Assembly: GCF_032854445.1 (NCBI RefSeq)
Contig: NC_088302.1
Location: 17,603,338 to 17,667,337 of the forward strand
Reading direction: 5' to 3'
Origin: Liolophura sinensis
Lineage: Eukaryota; Mollusca; Polyplacophora; Chitonida; Chitonidae
Length of the DNA stretch: 64,000 bases
Position 1 is the stretch's first letter; every line of letters begins with the position of its first letter. Below are positions 36,262-50,000 of the stretch, in pieces. Made by a program: the position numbers and the translations under genes. The notes under the pieces are model-generated. The model worked only from the letters and a program-made list of their open reading frames with translations, searched no databases and was not told the DNA's origin.

Positions 36262-36846
36262 TTAGAGTGAGTGTGAATGAGTGAGTGAGTGCTTGGGGTT
36301 TCGCGTCGTACTCAACTATTTTTCAGTCATATGACGACGAAAGAATCCTTAGGGCATATGTAATGTGCCTCATTGTAGCAGGACGGAATTCCACCGCTCT
36401 TTTATCTAGTGCTCCTTCACTGAGACGACNNNNNNNNNNNNNNNNNNNNNNNNNNNNNNNNNNNNNNNNNNNNNNNNNNNNNNNNNNNNNNNNNNNNNNN
36501 NNNNNNNNNNNNNNNNNNNNNNNNNNNNNNNNNNNNNNNNNNNNNNNNNNNNNNNNNNNNNNNNNNNNNNNNNNNNNNNNNNNNNNNNNNNNNNNNNNNN
36601 NNNNNNNNNNNNNNNNNNNNNNNNNNNNNGACAGACGACTTACCGAAGGCAAGTAAGGCTCCCCGCCAGAGCCATTATACTAATACGGGTCAACCAGTCG
36701 TTGCACTATCCCTTTCATGCTGAACGCCAAGCGAGGAAGTTACAACTTTTTCTTTTAAAGTCTTAGGTGTGACTCAATCCAAGACTGATCCTGGATCTAC
36801 CGCCCCCGAAGCGGAGGCTCTACCAACTGTGCTATTCGGGCCGGTC
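36262..36846 (-). mobile_element. SINE-B copy interrupted by an N gap
   Basis: The tail complement GAGTGAGTGAGTGCTTGGGG and a GTCATATGACGACGAA body part lie left of the gap. The body (CAACCAGTCGTTGCACTATC) and tRNA-like head (GGCTCTACCAACTGTGCTAT) lie right of it. The copy at 41066 shows the order is colinear, so little or no sequence may be missing. Confidence 0.75.
36430..36629. other. Assembly gap (200 N)
   Basis: Exactly 200 N inside a SINE-B copy. The size is probably a placeholder. Confidence 0.99.
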
Positions 36847-37335
36847 GCTTTCATTTGGACGTACATGTACGAGCTAGTCAGGTCCTAGTGACCTCAATAA
36901 AGCAAAGAAATGCTTAAATACTTTTCACCTCTCAGTCTGCCTTCAGATGAACACATTTATTTCAAATTTGTATAAAAGTATAACATTTTATTCAATTAAA
37001 ATAAAATAAGTATCCCTAGTATTCACCTAGGGATCCAAGGATTGTTCACATGTTTTTGTAAGTTATTCTTGTGATAACGTTTTTAACATAAAAACATTAC
37101 ATCACACAACATATACAACAATGGCAATAACACACTCTTGGGGTCGCTCATTTCATTAAGACCACACTCAAAAGTAGTTTATTTAAACACAGATAAGTCT
37201 TGAGTATTTTCTAACACCCTCTTTGTTAAGCTTCAAAGCTGATGAAATACAATATTTTATAGAACTCATTCCTTGTAATTCTAATTTCAAAGGAAAAAAA
37301 TCCATTCATCCATGTATTTCTTTTGTTTGTTTTTT

Positions 37336-37365
37336 GGGGGGGGGAGGGGGGGAGGGAGGGAGGGG
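37336..37365 (+). other. G-run tract with G-quadruplex potential
   Basis: About 27 G in 30 nt in runs of 3-9 separated by single A. It lies within 700 bp downstream of the mfsd8 stop, on the strand opposite to mfsd8. Confidence 0.75.
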
Positions 37366-38054
37366 TTAGATCTATGACTAGTGAGTGGAGGTTGTATTGG
37401 CTAAACGGTTTCTTCATAAAGTGCTTTGTACAAGTGTGTGACCTGTGTGAAACTTGAACAATACTTTAATAAATAAAACAAACTTATTGTCACAGCTTCT
37501 GTTTGAAGACACCAAAAATGGGTGCACCTTGGGATGCAATCATTGCATAATCCTGTGCCATCACCAGTAAAGTTATATGTGGAAAGCACAGCAAAATTAA
37601 GGCAAGACTGAAAATATTGTAGATCTAAAAACACAATCCATATCAAACCCATGGATAATAGAAATGATTTTTTTTTGTTCATCTTGGTGAAAAACCTAGT
37701 GATTTTGAGGAAAAACAAATGGGGGAAAACAAACATACTGCTGAGCAAAATAGATCAATTTTAAGTTACCTTGCCTGCACAGAAGTATTAAAATGGACTT
37801 TCATATCTTATTATCTCCTGTAAATTCACACTAATTAACCAAATTAGATATCAATAAACTTCAGAAATATCTGAGATAAAACAAATGAATGTATAAATAT
37901 ATATAATATACAAATCTTTTGTAATTAATACAACAATATGCTTGAGACTATCACATTTATCATCCCGGGCAACATCAATATAGCTGGGCATACTAAAACC
38001 ATGATTCCTTCTCATTTCACACAAATACACACAATCAACACATTCATTCTATTA

Positions 38055-41000
38055 TCACCTTCGTTGCTCTAAAGAAAATGAGAATGAAAATGGAATGAGT
38101 TTTTTAAAGATAGTGATGAGAAATACCACTGTTATAACAATAAGTCCACACATAGAACTGAAAGTAATCCTGGGGCCCGAGCTTGCGTAAATCTGGCTGA
38201 CAAAGATTGGACCCAGAGTCCTGGCCAAACTTCCAGCAGCTGTAAGAAACCCATCCATATGCCCTGTCAAGTGAGAAACAGAAAATACATATGCCCTGTC
38301 AAGAGAGAAACAAAACATACATCTGCTGTATGAAGTGAGAAAGGGAGAATACATATGCCCTGTCAAGTGAGAAACAGAAAATGCATGTGCTGTATGAAGT
38401 GACACCCCTTGGGATCATTCTAATAAGTTTTAATGGATTTTTAGGCATTCAAAATAATGTCAAAAACCTTTGGAAAACACAGTCTCAAAAATCGACCTTA
38501 GAAAATAATTCTTCCTTAAAGGCATTTCTTCAGAGGCACACAGTACTTTTACATACTTTAAACAAACTTTAAACTGTGAAAATTTGCGGGTACATCAGAT
38601 CGACAAAATCAACAAATCACATGAGGTATGCCATGTAATATAAGCATCACACTTACCTGGGGTTTGGGGCCGAGTATTTTAGAGAAGAGTGTGTAAGACA
38701 TGACATTACAAGTCGGGTACCCTATGGCAATGAGCAGCGTGCCCCCAAAGAACTGAGCCAGGTAGATCTTGGGAGTGTAGGCACACCAGCTGTACTCCCA
38801 GGGGCACCCTACCGGCTCCACTGTGGCATTGCTGGGGCTATCTGTCGTAATGTTAAAACTGTAGTTACCAGGTGGGTTAACCGCTGAAATGTGGAAAGAA
38901 TTGATTTTATCAATCCTCATGAGCCATATTATATTTATTTATTTATTTGGTTTGAGTTTTATGCCATACTTGACAATATTTCACAGTATTTTATGGCGAG
39001 CGGAAAACAGGCAGAGCCCAAAACATCAGGAAATTGCTGAAGACCTTCCCATGCATGACCAGAGAAGAAGCCAGCCTAGCTGGTCAGAGGCCCCTGGGTC
39101 AAGTTATATTATAGTGCAATGTACTACTCACAATATAGTTTATATATGTATATATATTTAGGGGAAAGATTTGATACAACAACTGTAAATGAAGAGTATT
39201 TACAACACCCACAAAGGCTATGCAAGGTAGACAAGATCTCACTACAGATTTCAAGCTACTTCAGAGAATTTATGTCCCAAGCTAAATAAGTAAAAACTCT
39301 ATGCGTGGATCAAGCTGGTTTTGACACTTCATCTGTGTGTCCACAGAATGAATTTGCCAATAAAATCTTATAAAAATGAGTTGAGGTGTCAGACATGTGG
39401 ATTTATACGTCCATACTCACGAGCAAGAGACCGGTTGGGATAACTGTCACCCCAGGGAAGCCAGGTCAGGAAGCCACCCAGGCAAAAAACAAACCCACCC
39501 AGCAGCAGAAATCGCTCATTTACCCTGAAAACAAATGGAAAGATGCAGGGAAGGTGTAATTGATTTTGACCTATTAAAATTCCAAAGGCAACAATTTTTA
39601 ATAGTTTGTAACTTGTATCATGTGATGATATGACTGAAGCACTAAGCACACTTTGTGTATTCTATGCAGTTTAATTACTCAGATTGAAGTGCTGCCTCAC
39701 TAAAATGACATGAAGAGGAAAATGGACATGATTTCTCAGTTCTACCATACTACAGAGACACATGACCCATCAGTACTTTTAGCCTATTGTGTTTATACAT
39801 GCACTGTAAAGCTGGAAGCTAGAAGTACTCAAATTACCTATTCTGAATCCACAAACAAACTGAGGATAAAACTCAAGTCTCTGTGGCAGACGTTTCTGGT
39901 CATCCTAGATAACAGAGCTATCTATTTTTATTTTTAGGACATGGCTGACTTCAAAAATATCTCGCATATAACACAAAATTCTGAACTGAGTTTCCCCTAG
40001 TATGTAAGTCACATCACAAAAATGTGCAACTAAGGACACACCTCTTAGCAATGACCTTGAGGACCATGAAAACGCCTATAGAGATGACCCCTGCCACAGC
40101 CAACACCACCCCATTGTATAATGTCGCCTTCTGTTTTGTCCAGTCAAACATGTCCATTGTTAACGGTGTCCCAATCCTGGTATGGAACAAACAGTAGAAA
40201 AACATACAAGAAATAACAGCTCAGGGAAAAAGAAGTGAAGTGAAGTGCCCCATGAGCTTTTCCCATAGGTGTGGAAAAAGAATTCTACAACATACAAAAT
40301 GCACTTCATCCAGATTATTATTACGATTTCTTAATAATAAAAAGACTGAAACATGATTCTTATTATGTTGGTTTAATCAAAGAACACAATGACAGAATTT
40401 CAAAAAATTGTGATAATGACCTCATTTATGTTACAAACTTCACAGAAAGCCTTCTCTTTAGCAGAAAATGACAAAAACCAATGAAACGTATGCTGAAGGA
40501 GAATGATCATTTCTGAAGTAGTTTATTACATATACCAATGTAGATCATTTAAAATTTAAGATCTAAGTCAACACTTACGTCTCAAATACAGAAGAAGACA
40601 AAGAGAACGACAAAGAACAAGATGATTGAGCTGGCAACACCGCAGTAGTCTGGCTTATAGTCAAAGGCTGGCAAGGATGCTAGAATAAAAGCGATGCAAA
40701 ATTATTAATACCAGTCCAGTGTGCAGTCAAAAACAGGAAATGCTGTGTACAGCAAGAGAAGCATTTTACAATACCAAAATAGTGTACAAGTATCTTGTAA
40801 TAACAGACACGGAATGTGAAAGAAAGAGAGGCATACAGGTGTATCAATACCATGCAAGTCTCACTCTCAGTCATTGTACGAAGCCCTCTTAACATTGAGC
40901 ACTAACTACCATGACAAGAAGCAATGTAGGCATTACAACGTCATGAGTGTCAAATGCTTGTAACATTAAGTGGGCTTTGTACAAGTGGGCCCTGCAATAC

Positions 41001-44000
41001 TGTACAACCAAAGAGGGATAACACAACTTATACACTAGTGCTAATTTGTACCCATTCCTGCACTGGCCCTGATAGCACAGTTGGTAGAGCGTCCGCTTTG
41101 GGAGTGGTAGATCCAGGGTCGAGTTACACCTAAGATCTTAAAAGAGGAAGTTGCAGCTTCCTTGCTTGGCCTTCAGCATGAAGGGGATAGTGCAATGACT
41201 GGTTGATCCGTATCAGTATAATGGCTCAGGCAGGGCAGCTTACTTGCCTTCGTTAAGTCATCTCAGTCAAGCAGCACTAGACAAAAGAGCGGTGGAAATC
41301 CTTCCTGCAATAAGGAGGCACATTACATGCACTCTAAGGGTTCCTTCGTTGTCATATGACAATTGTTAAGTACGACGTGAAACCCCAAGCACTCACTCAC
41401 TCATTCCAAATTCCTGTTCTACAAAGGGAGAATACTCTGCATTTCTGTTTTATCCATCAATGGTGGGAGTATGTATAAAGTTTAATATACACAGTCAATC
41501 TATAATCCTCCTTGTTCATTAATAATTAAGTGATCCAAGTGATACAAGCGATCATGTGTTCAATTATACAATTAAATAGTTTCTGAAAAAAACAACTGGT
41601 TGATGTCAAAGGTTCCTGCCTCAATTTTAATGGTATATCAAAACTACCATCACCATATGCTAGATTCAATAACAAGGGTATGTGGATGAGGTTGGGTGGG
41701 GGGGCTACTTTAGTGTAGTGTCCCCTCATGAATGTTAACACGTATAAGAAAAAAGTCTGGCCGCTGATTTCAAGCATCCATTTGATCATTTGATCCATTT
41801 GAATTACAAATTAAAATCCATTAAAGTAATTCCTGGATTTGGTGGTTAAACCAAACCACCATGAATCATGCCAAAAATGGATATAGACAAACTGCTCCCT
41901 CGAATTTAGGCGGATCAACTTACCGTGAAATCAGAATTAATGCAATGGTGTGGTGTCGCTAATTTTTTAATTTCTTTTTTTTTTTTTGCACCAGTATCAA
42001 AATGTTCACTGTCCGGTTGGTGCATTTAGCTGATAATACATTTACGAAAAAAACACTGACTGGTGGAGAGTTCGTCAGCGCAGAAAACAACTGTAAATCT
42101 CCTCACAGATTATGTTTTTTCAAATCACCAGGTGGCTTGCCTGCCTGAGCGGGGGAAATTTGGTTGAAAAACATTATCTAAGTTTGACCTACGATGACTT
42201 TACCAGAATCCTCCTTTGTGTTTCTTTTGAGCGACAGATTTATTGTCACCAGTCCAGCGATGTAGCAATGTATGGCCACCATCTTTGTGTTCTTACACAT
42301 TGTCAAGGCAGATTAAGGTTTGTTCTCTTCAAAATACATTATTCCATAGAAAAGTAAAAATTCTTGACACACTTTCGTAGGTCTAAAGTTTGCCTTTCTC
42401 GAAGATACCAGACTCTCGATTTACACGTGATAATGTCCATTGTTTCAAGACTTCATTGCAAGACATGCAAGAATTATTATAACTGTTACTGTTTTATTAA
42501 TCTGGGTAACTCTATCAACACAAGTACCTGAAATTCTTGTGTACCTTTTGTATCAAACCATACAACTGTCATCAGTCTAATTCAGAATTCTGTTTATTCA
42601 AACCATTACAAATTATCTCCCTTGTCAGGATTTGATTTTGCGCAGATTCGATTAGAACATGATATGAATATTTCAGGCCCTGATGAGCGTTATTTCATAG
42701 GAGCAGTGTAGGCCCATAGCCCAAGACCAATAATGTTCATTAAAATCCTGCTTAACCCTATCTGTGAAGTTACAGACGGACAGACGGACAGACAGTGACA
42801 GACAAATAAACACTGGCAAAAATATAATCTCCACAACAGAGGTAATAATGTCAAAGTATAGCATAAAGTAAATATAGATGTAAAGAAGACTGAAGGCTAC
42901 CACGTATTTCAAGACTATTTTACTTCACCTGTCAAAGCTCTTGGTCTAAACTTACATGTACAGCTACTAATGAAGTCTGCAGGTATGTTATTGATGGTAC
43001 ATAGAGAGACCTACTGGAGGGCTGCTGAATACTGAAGTGGATGTCCTCATCATCATGAACTCTGTGTTCTCTGAAGACAAGGAACAGGAGCAGCACATTA
43101 ACTCCGCCGCAGATGCCGCTGAGGAGCGCAGGCGCTGTGTACAGGTTCAGGTAGAATGCCTTACAGTGGACAGGACCCGGGTAACCAATGGGAACCATGG
43201 CTGTCTGGAAAACTAGAAACCAAAACACTTAAATGACTTGTATCAAATGGACAGCATCAGGGTAACCAATGGGAACCATGGCTGTCTGGAAAACTAGAAA
43301 CCAAAACACTTAAATGACTTCTATCAAACGGACAGAATCAGGGTAACCAATAGGAACCATGGCTGTCTGGAAAACTAGAAACCAAACACTTAAATGACTT
43401 CTATCACATGGACAGCATCAGGGTAACCAATGGGAACCATGGCTGTCTGGAAAACTAGAAACCAAAACACTTAAATGACTTGTATCAAATGGACAGCATC
43501 AGGGCAACCAATGGGAACCATGGCTGTCTGGAAAACTAGAAACCAAAACACAAATGACATCTATCAAATGGACAGGATCAGGGTAGCCAATGGGAACCAT
43601 GGCTGTCTGGAAAACTAGAAACCAAAACACTTAAATGACTTGTATCAAATGGACAGCATCAGGGTAACCAATAGGAACCATGGATGCCTGGAAAACTAAA
43701 AACCAAAACACTTAAATGACTTCTATCAAATGGACAGGACTAGGGTAACCAATGAGAACCATGGCTGTCTGGGAAACTAAAAACCAAAACACTTAAATGA
43801 CTTCTATCAAATGGACAGCATCAGGGTAACCAATGGGAACCATGGCTGTCTGGGAAACTAGAAACTCAAACTCTTAAATGACTTACAGTTACACAGAATT
43901 TTTCTTTATTTAATTATTTATTTAATTGGTGTTTTACTCAAGTATTTTCAAGAACATTCTCGCCTATGACAGAAGCCAGCATTATGGTGGGAGGAAACTA

Positions 44001-47000
44001 GGCAAGCCCAGGGGAAACTCAAGACCATCCTGGATCATTGCCATGGAGCCTCCTCCCAGAATTTTTTAACTAACTAATCTCTCTGCTCCACAAAATTGAT
44101 TAAAAACTACATGAAACTTTACGTGATAAACAGTAAATAATATTAACTTCACGATTCATTGCCAGCTAATACAACTATGCTGCAGTTCGTACATCAAGGC
44201 AATTAGATCATGAAAACCGGCTCATAAATATAGGAGATTTACTCTGTACATGTACGTTAAATTTAACTGAAAGAAGAGGATTCTAACGGCAATGTCAGAA
44301 AGCTAGCTTTCAAATGGCAGATTTAATTATGTTATTCAAGAATACATTTCATACTTGGTGCTACACATTCTTTGACGGATTTCCCAAGGAGTCACTAGTC
44401 AAGATTGTCAGAATATATTTCATGTAGATTTTATATCGCAGTCTCCAAGTTCAGGTCCTGCTGGCTTCCTCTCCTGCCATATGTGGGAAGGTCTGCCAGC
44501 AGCCTGAGGATTATCGTGCATTTCCCCAGGGCTCTGCCCTGGTTTAATCCTGCGATAATGCTCGTCGCCGTCAAGTAAGCGAAATATTCTTGAGTATGGC
44601 GCAAAGCACCAATCAAATAAATAAATATACCAGTCTCATTCATAAAACATTAATGTGAAATCAGGTGTGATATGGTACATATTTGTTGAGTCACATAAAT
44701 ATTTCCTGAACTGAACAATTACATGTAGCAAAATCAGCAAAAATCAATTGTATGTTGGTGTCTGCATTTATATATTCAGACCTTCCCACGTTCTGGCCGT
44801 TGGTGTCTGTAAGAAGGGCATGTAACCTAAGAAACCCAAACCTGCAACAGTTGTGACTTCCACCAGATCCCCTTTTAGGATTTCGTGCTATCTTACATCC
44901 AGGACCCTCATTAATGGACCATGTTAAAAGACAGGAGGCCCATGATAAAAGATACATATGTAGAATGTCAAAATTTTGACAGACCAACCGATTGAACAAT
45001 CGACTTATACAGCTTTGTAAATAGAACATAATACACATGATACAGAGGACGTCTTACTTGGTCCTATGATGAAGCCAACTGCCTGAAAAGCGCTCATATT
45101 TGCCATGGCCGTTATTCTCTCCTTTATAGTTGTAGCTCCAGAGACATACGACCTGACAACCGCCACATTACCTACAGGTAAAAGAGAGAGACTACAGATG
45201 TTTTGTAGAAAACCGACACATTTTTGTTTGTTTTCAACATTTTTTTTTACTCCTATGTATTTGTATGTTCATGTATGCTTTGGGTACAACGTCATACTTA
45301 AGGACTTTTCAGTCATATGACAATGAGGAGTCATTGGGTGCGTGTGCATGTAATGTCTTTTTGTTCCATAACACCAAAGTGCTACCACTTAAGTATCATG
45401 CTGAAGACACCGGACATGACCCCCCCACCCAGTCACATTTTACTTACACCAGGCCAACCAGTTACGTTTCTGTGGTCTAGCCCCTCATTGCTGGGCGCTA
45501 AGCGAAGAACCAGCAAGTACCATTTTAAAAGTCTTTGCTATGACCCAACCCTTGTTTGATCACAGTGTCTCTCAACTTTGAGGCAGACACTCTAACCATT
45601 AGGTCACCGAAGCAGTCTCAGTCATAGGAAAAAGATGTTTCCTTATAGCCTCCTTGTAGCTTCTACCTTGAAACATTTATAATGCTGCCTCACTGAAACA
45701 TAAGGCTGAAGACACCTGATACAAAATGCCAATGGCAAATACAGCGAGTATCCTTTGAGATCTGCCAGTCCTCCTCGATATTAGCTTGTCCTTAAATAAA
45801 GGAACATGATCAGAATCTTCTGCGATTCATTTTCATCTAAATGTATGGTGAAAGCCATATTATTAGATTAATGTTTGCTTTAGTTAATAAGTGTGGGTAC
45901 CTTCACTGGTGTCTGATTTAAATGCTGATAAACTATAGTCACACCAGTTGTTTTTAACATTTATACGAACCTCAAATCAGCGGAGTAGTATTACCTTTGA
46001 TCTCTGTAAAACTGCTTGTTTTTAGGGAAGTTTCATAATACATTTCATTTCATTTACATTAGAAAGCAACAACCCACCTGTGACTTACCTGCACCAAACC
46101 CAATGAAAAACCTGGCGACTAAGAGACAGTAACGTCTGTAGTCGGGGATACTCTCTATATAGATGTACATGATATTAGCCAGGATGTTGATGCCAAGGGA
46201 GACAACCAGTGGCTGACGGCTGTTCATCTGACAGTTTGCCCACCAACCAAAGAAAGGGGAGGCAATCAGCTGACCCAGGCTGTATGCAGCAACGACCCAG
46301 CCCAGAAAGTCTGCATTAGCATCTTTATCCAACTGTGAGGAATTGAGAAAATCAGATAGTTTATCATATGGTCAATATCCAGTCTGCTTGCATCGCAAAT
46401 TAGTACTTACACTGTTACTTACTGCTCATATCAGGGGCCTCGAGGCTCAGTTGGTTAGCGCGTTAAGCACAGCGGAATGACCCAGGAGTCTCTCACCAAT
46501 GCGGTCGCTGTGAGTTCAAGTCCAGCACATGCTGGCTTCCTCTCTGGCCATACGTGGGAAGGTCTGGCAGCAACCTGCGGATGGTCGTGGGTTTCCCCCG
46601 GGCTCTACCCGGTTTCCACCCACCATAATGCTGGCCGCCGTCGTATAAGTGAAATATTCTTGAGTATGGCGTAAAACACCAATCAAATAAATAAATAAAC
46701 TTGCTGCTCACAGCGATTATGCGATCATACAAACTCATTACCACAGAACACAAACCGTGTACATCATGCATTGTGTGTTTAAGGTGAGTCTCCCTTGTTA
46801 GAAGCCCCACCCTTATATGCTCAAGGCACCATGAATGTCATGAGCCTAACCCTTCATTGGTTAAATAGATATTTGGGAATTGTCTGGTAACAAGTTTTGG
46901 GGAGTGCCTCAATTTCCCCTCTGTAGTGTAGTGTATGTTATGTGGGGTGTATGTGACTGGTGGAGAGCCTCTCCTGGTTTGACCAGTGGACAGTGAATGC

Positions 47001-50000
47001 ACGTCTGCAGTTCTGTGCCTAGGTATGAGCGGAGGACAGTTCTAGAATTGCATCCAAGACTGTTGGACCCTTTTGGAAGATACGAACATGTTACACTGGC
47101 AGAATGGTTCTGGAGTAAACTGGGCTTCTTAGGTAAATTAGGTACATGAGTACTAATAACAGTACATATGGTAAGTGAATGAATGAATATATCTAGTTCT
47201 GTGGCACCATAGCTCCATAACTCAAATATCAGTAGTATCGTATAAAAGTGTTAAATTCTATGGGCTGTATTTAGTGGTGAGTACGCTGAATAATGAGGTG
47301 TGGACATGTTGTCCTGTAATCAGTTTGGTGATAAGCTGTGTGTTATCTGTATAAGGTAAATTTTGAAACATTAAAACAAATGTCTCCTAGACTATGAATT
47401 TAAATAGACATTATGTGTAAAGTGGTAAAATGACTGAGCATTTGCACATTTTGTAGTTTGCGAATAGTATGTGGTTTATTAGGGCTGGAAGCCGTATTGC
47501 TTTAGTTAGGATTATTATGGCCTCAAGCCTCTGTCTGGAAGCCCTATTGTTTTTATTAGGATTATCATTATTCTTCACAAAAGTGTGTCAAATATTTAGC
47601 AAAAACTGTCAGGCAGAAATTCATGAAACTTCAGTGTGTTGTAGGGGTGCACCTTTACTTTTGGGCTGATTCAGTCAAATTTTCAATTCAATTTGATTTT
47701 TATACAAATTAGTCTTTGGCTAACCAATGAAAATAGCTTAAAGCTAGGCTTATTCTAATAACCACTTTAAAGAACTGCAGTGTGGGAAATGAAATGCAGG
47801 AAATAGTCTACATGATTCAGTTTTGAACGCTGATCCAAACTATGCAATTTTTGCAAAACCAGAATGCTGACCCCAAAACCAGAAGTTGATATATCTCCTT
47901 AACCAATGACGCAAGAGACTCAGTCTTAAGGCCTAATGTCATTTTAAGGCAAGGAAGCAAATTCTGCGTAACAAGAAGTGATGTCAGCACACCAGAAGTA
48001 GGACATGCCAAAAAATATTCGCCAGTTTTGCAAGTTTTAAAATTTAAAAACTTCTGCACCTAAAACAGCGTGGTAACAATTTGTGACACTTTAGTAGGTA
48101 GTAGCCCTGGGGATTGTCTTTTGTGAGTAAACTTTGCTTGTTCTCATTCACATGACCTAGCCGCCATATTGAGTTTATAAACTTTTGGGAGTCATTTTCT
48201 TCAGAACCCAAAGTCCCATTGACTTGAAATTTAACGCATGTAACAACCGTTAGATTATTTTAACTGAAAAAGAATGCAATTTATAAGCAATTAACAGAAA
48301 CAGAAGTGACGTCATGTGAAGATAAAAAAAATCAGATTCTAGCATTTTAAATATTCTACCCGACGTAGTCTGACGTCCTAATCATGAATCTGTCTTCTTT
48401 TTTCCTATCCTGTGATGCATACTTTTGTTGTAAATTACGATCACAGTGCAAAAAAGCACAATCCTACCCCCCTCCTCCTCTCCCCATTTGCAGGTCACAT
48501 GAGAGAAAACTGTTACAGCTGTAAATCTCAAAACTGCTCAGTGGAAAGGGCTATACATGTGCTTTATGTATGCCGAAACTTGTTTAAGTACGTTAATAGA
48601 CAGGGGACTTGCAGGCCTTCCAAAACTTTTCAAAGGCAGATTTGCTACATCTGAGACATGCTAATTTCAGGCTGTTATATTTGATGTGTGTTTGTGTTTC
48701 CTACTTAACCATCATCTCTCAAACACCCACCAAAATAAAGTACATCCCTACGATAACTAATTTTTCACCAGCTAACCACTCTACTGTATAAACTGTAGTA
48801 CACAAGGGTGATTAACTGGTGAAAAATCTGAAAGTCATACATGATATACTGGTAATCCCATAAAATTTCAGATGATATTTCTCCAACTAGGTACCAGTGA
48901 GGTCAGTTGATGAAATATTCCACAAAATTATAATTTATTTATTTACTCATTTATTTCATTGGTGTTTTACGTCATGCTCTAGAATACTTCACTTATATGA
49001 CAGTGGCCAGCATTATGGTGCGAGGAAACTGGTCACAGCCCTGGGGAAACCCACGACCATCTGTAGGTTGCTGGCAGCACTTCCCACGTAAGGCCGGAGA
49101 GGAAGCCAGCATGAGCTGGACTTGAACTCACAGCAACCGCATTGGTGACAAACTCCAGGGTCATTACGCTGCGCTAGCCCTACCAACTAAGCCACGGACC
49201 CCCCAGGAAATTATAGGTAAATTGTAAATAAAGGTATAGGTAATAAATAGGGTGCCCATATTCTGAATGAGCCTCTGAATTACATTCACATAGATATGTT
49301 TATACCAGTATCACATGATCAATACCTTTCCCTGAACTTACTGATAATTAACGGATCACGAAATTCAGATGTCTTTACCATCTTGATATTAGGCCCTCAC
49401 ACATGAACTTACAGGACTTACCACTTGCAGATAAGGCCACAGTGAGGACATGCAGATGGAGAAGCTGACACTGCTCAGGAACATGGTGAGATACATTACC
49501 CGAATGGACCACCATCGGCTCTTGTACACACTAGGGGGTTCCACCACTGTACTCGGCACACCCACAGGGCTGCTCAACAACAACAAAATCCTGGCATTAG
49601 TATATGTAGTAAAATGTTACTGTCACAACATAGGTCTGTATTTCCTGGGCAAGGTCGACTCGGGTCCATGACAAATTGACCATGGTCCAATAGCCTACAC
49701 ACCTTTCATCTGAATTGCCTGGAAAGCAAGGTTCCCAATGAACTGTTGATCTGAACACTATACCACATGGTATGATGGTCAACCATTCACTTCCAGACCA
49801 TTCTTCTGTGGACTGTGGATCTAGAAATACGTTAAGAAATACAGCAACTTTTTTACAATGTTACTTTGATTCTACTTCATTACAAGACAATTAGGGTCTA
49901 GTAATCTTGTATTCTGGCTTTTTTAAGTCAAAATCCTGCAAAAGTCACTTAACATGTACAAAACTTTGTACTTTCTTTCTTTAATATATTTGTAAATGAA

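Larger units (their letters stand above)
35261..38054. other. Region between sulfotransferase and mfsd8 3' ends
   Basis: Convergent 3' flanks. Contains the family B SINE with a gap (36262-36846), a G-run tract (37336-37365) and AT-rich DNA that may include the mfsd8 3' UTR. No coding exon seen. Confidence 0.5.

Noticed and set aside
43166-43890. Alternative, mutually exclusive duplicated exons in mfsd8
   Set aside because: The copies contain only the first part of exon 5, lack donors and run into stop codons, so they are not complete exons.
45105-45320. Plus-strand small gene at 45.1 kb
   Set aside because: It overlaps mfsd8 exon 4 on the opposite strand, whose reading GNVAVVRSY matches the MFSD8 family and fits both neighbouring phases.
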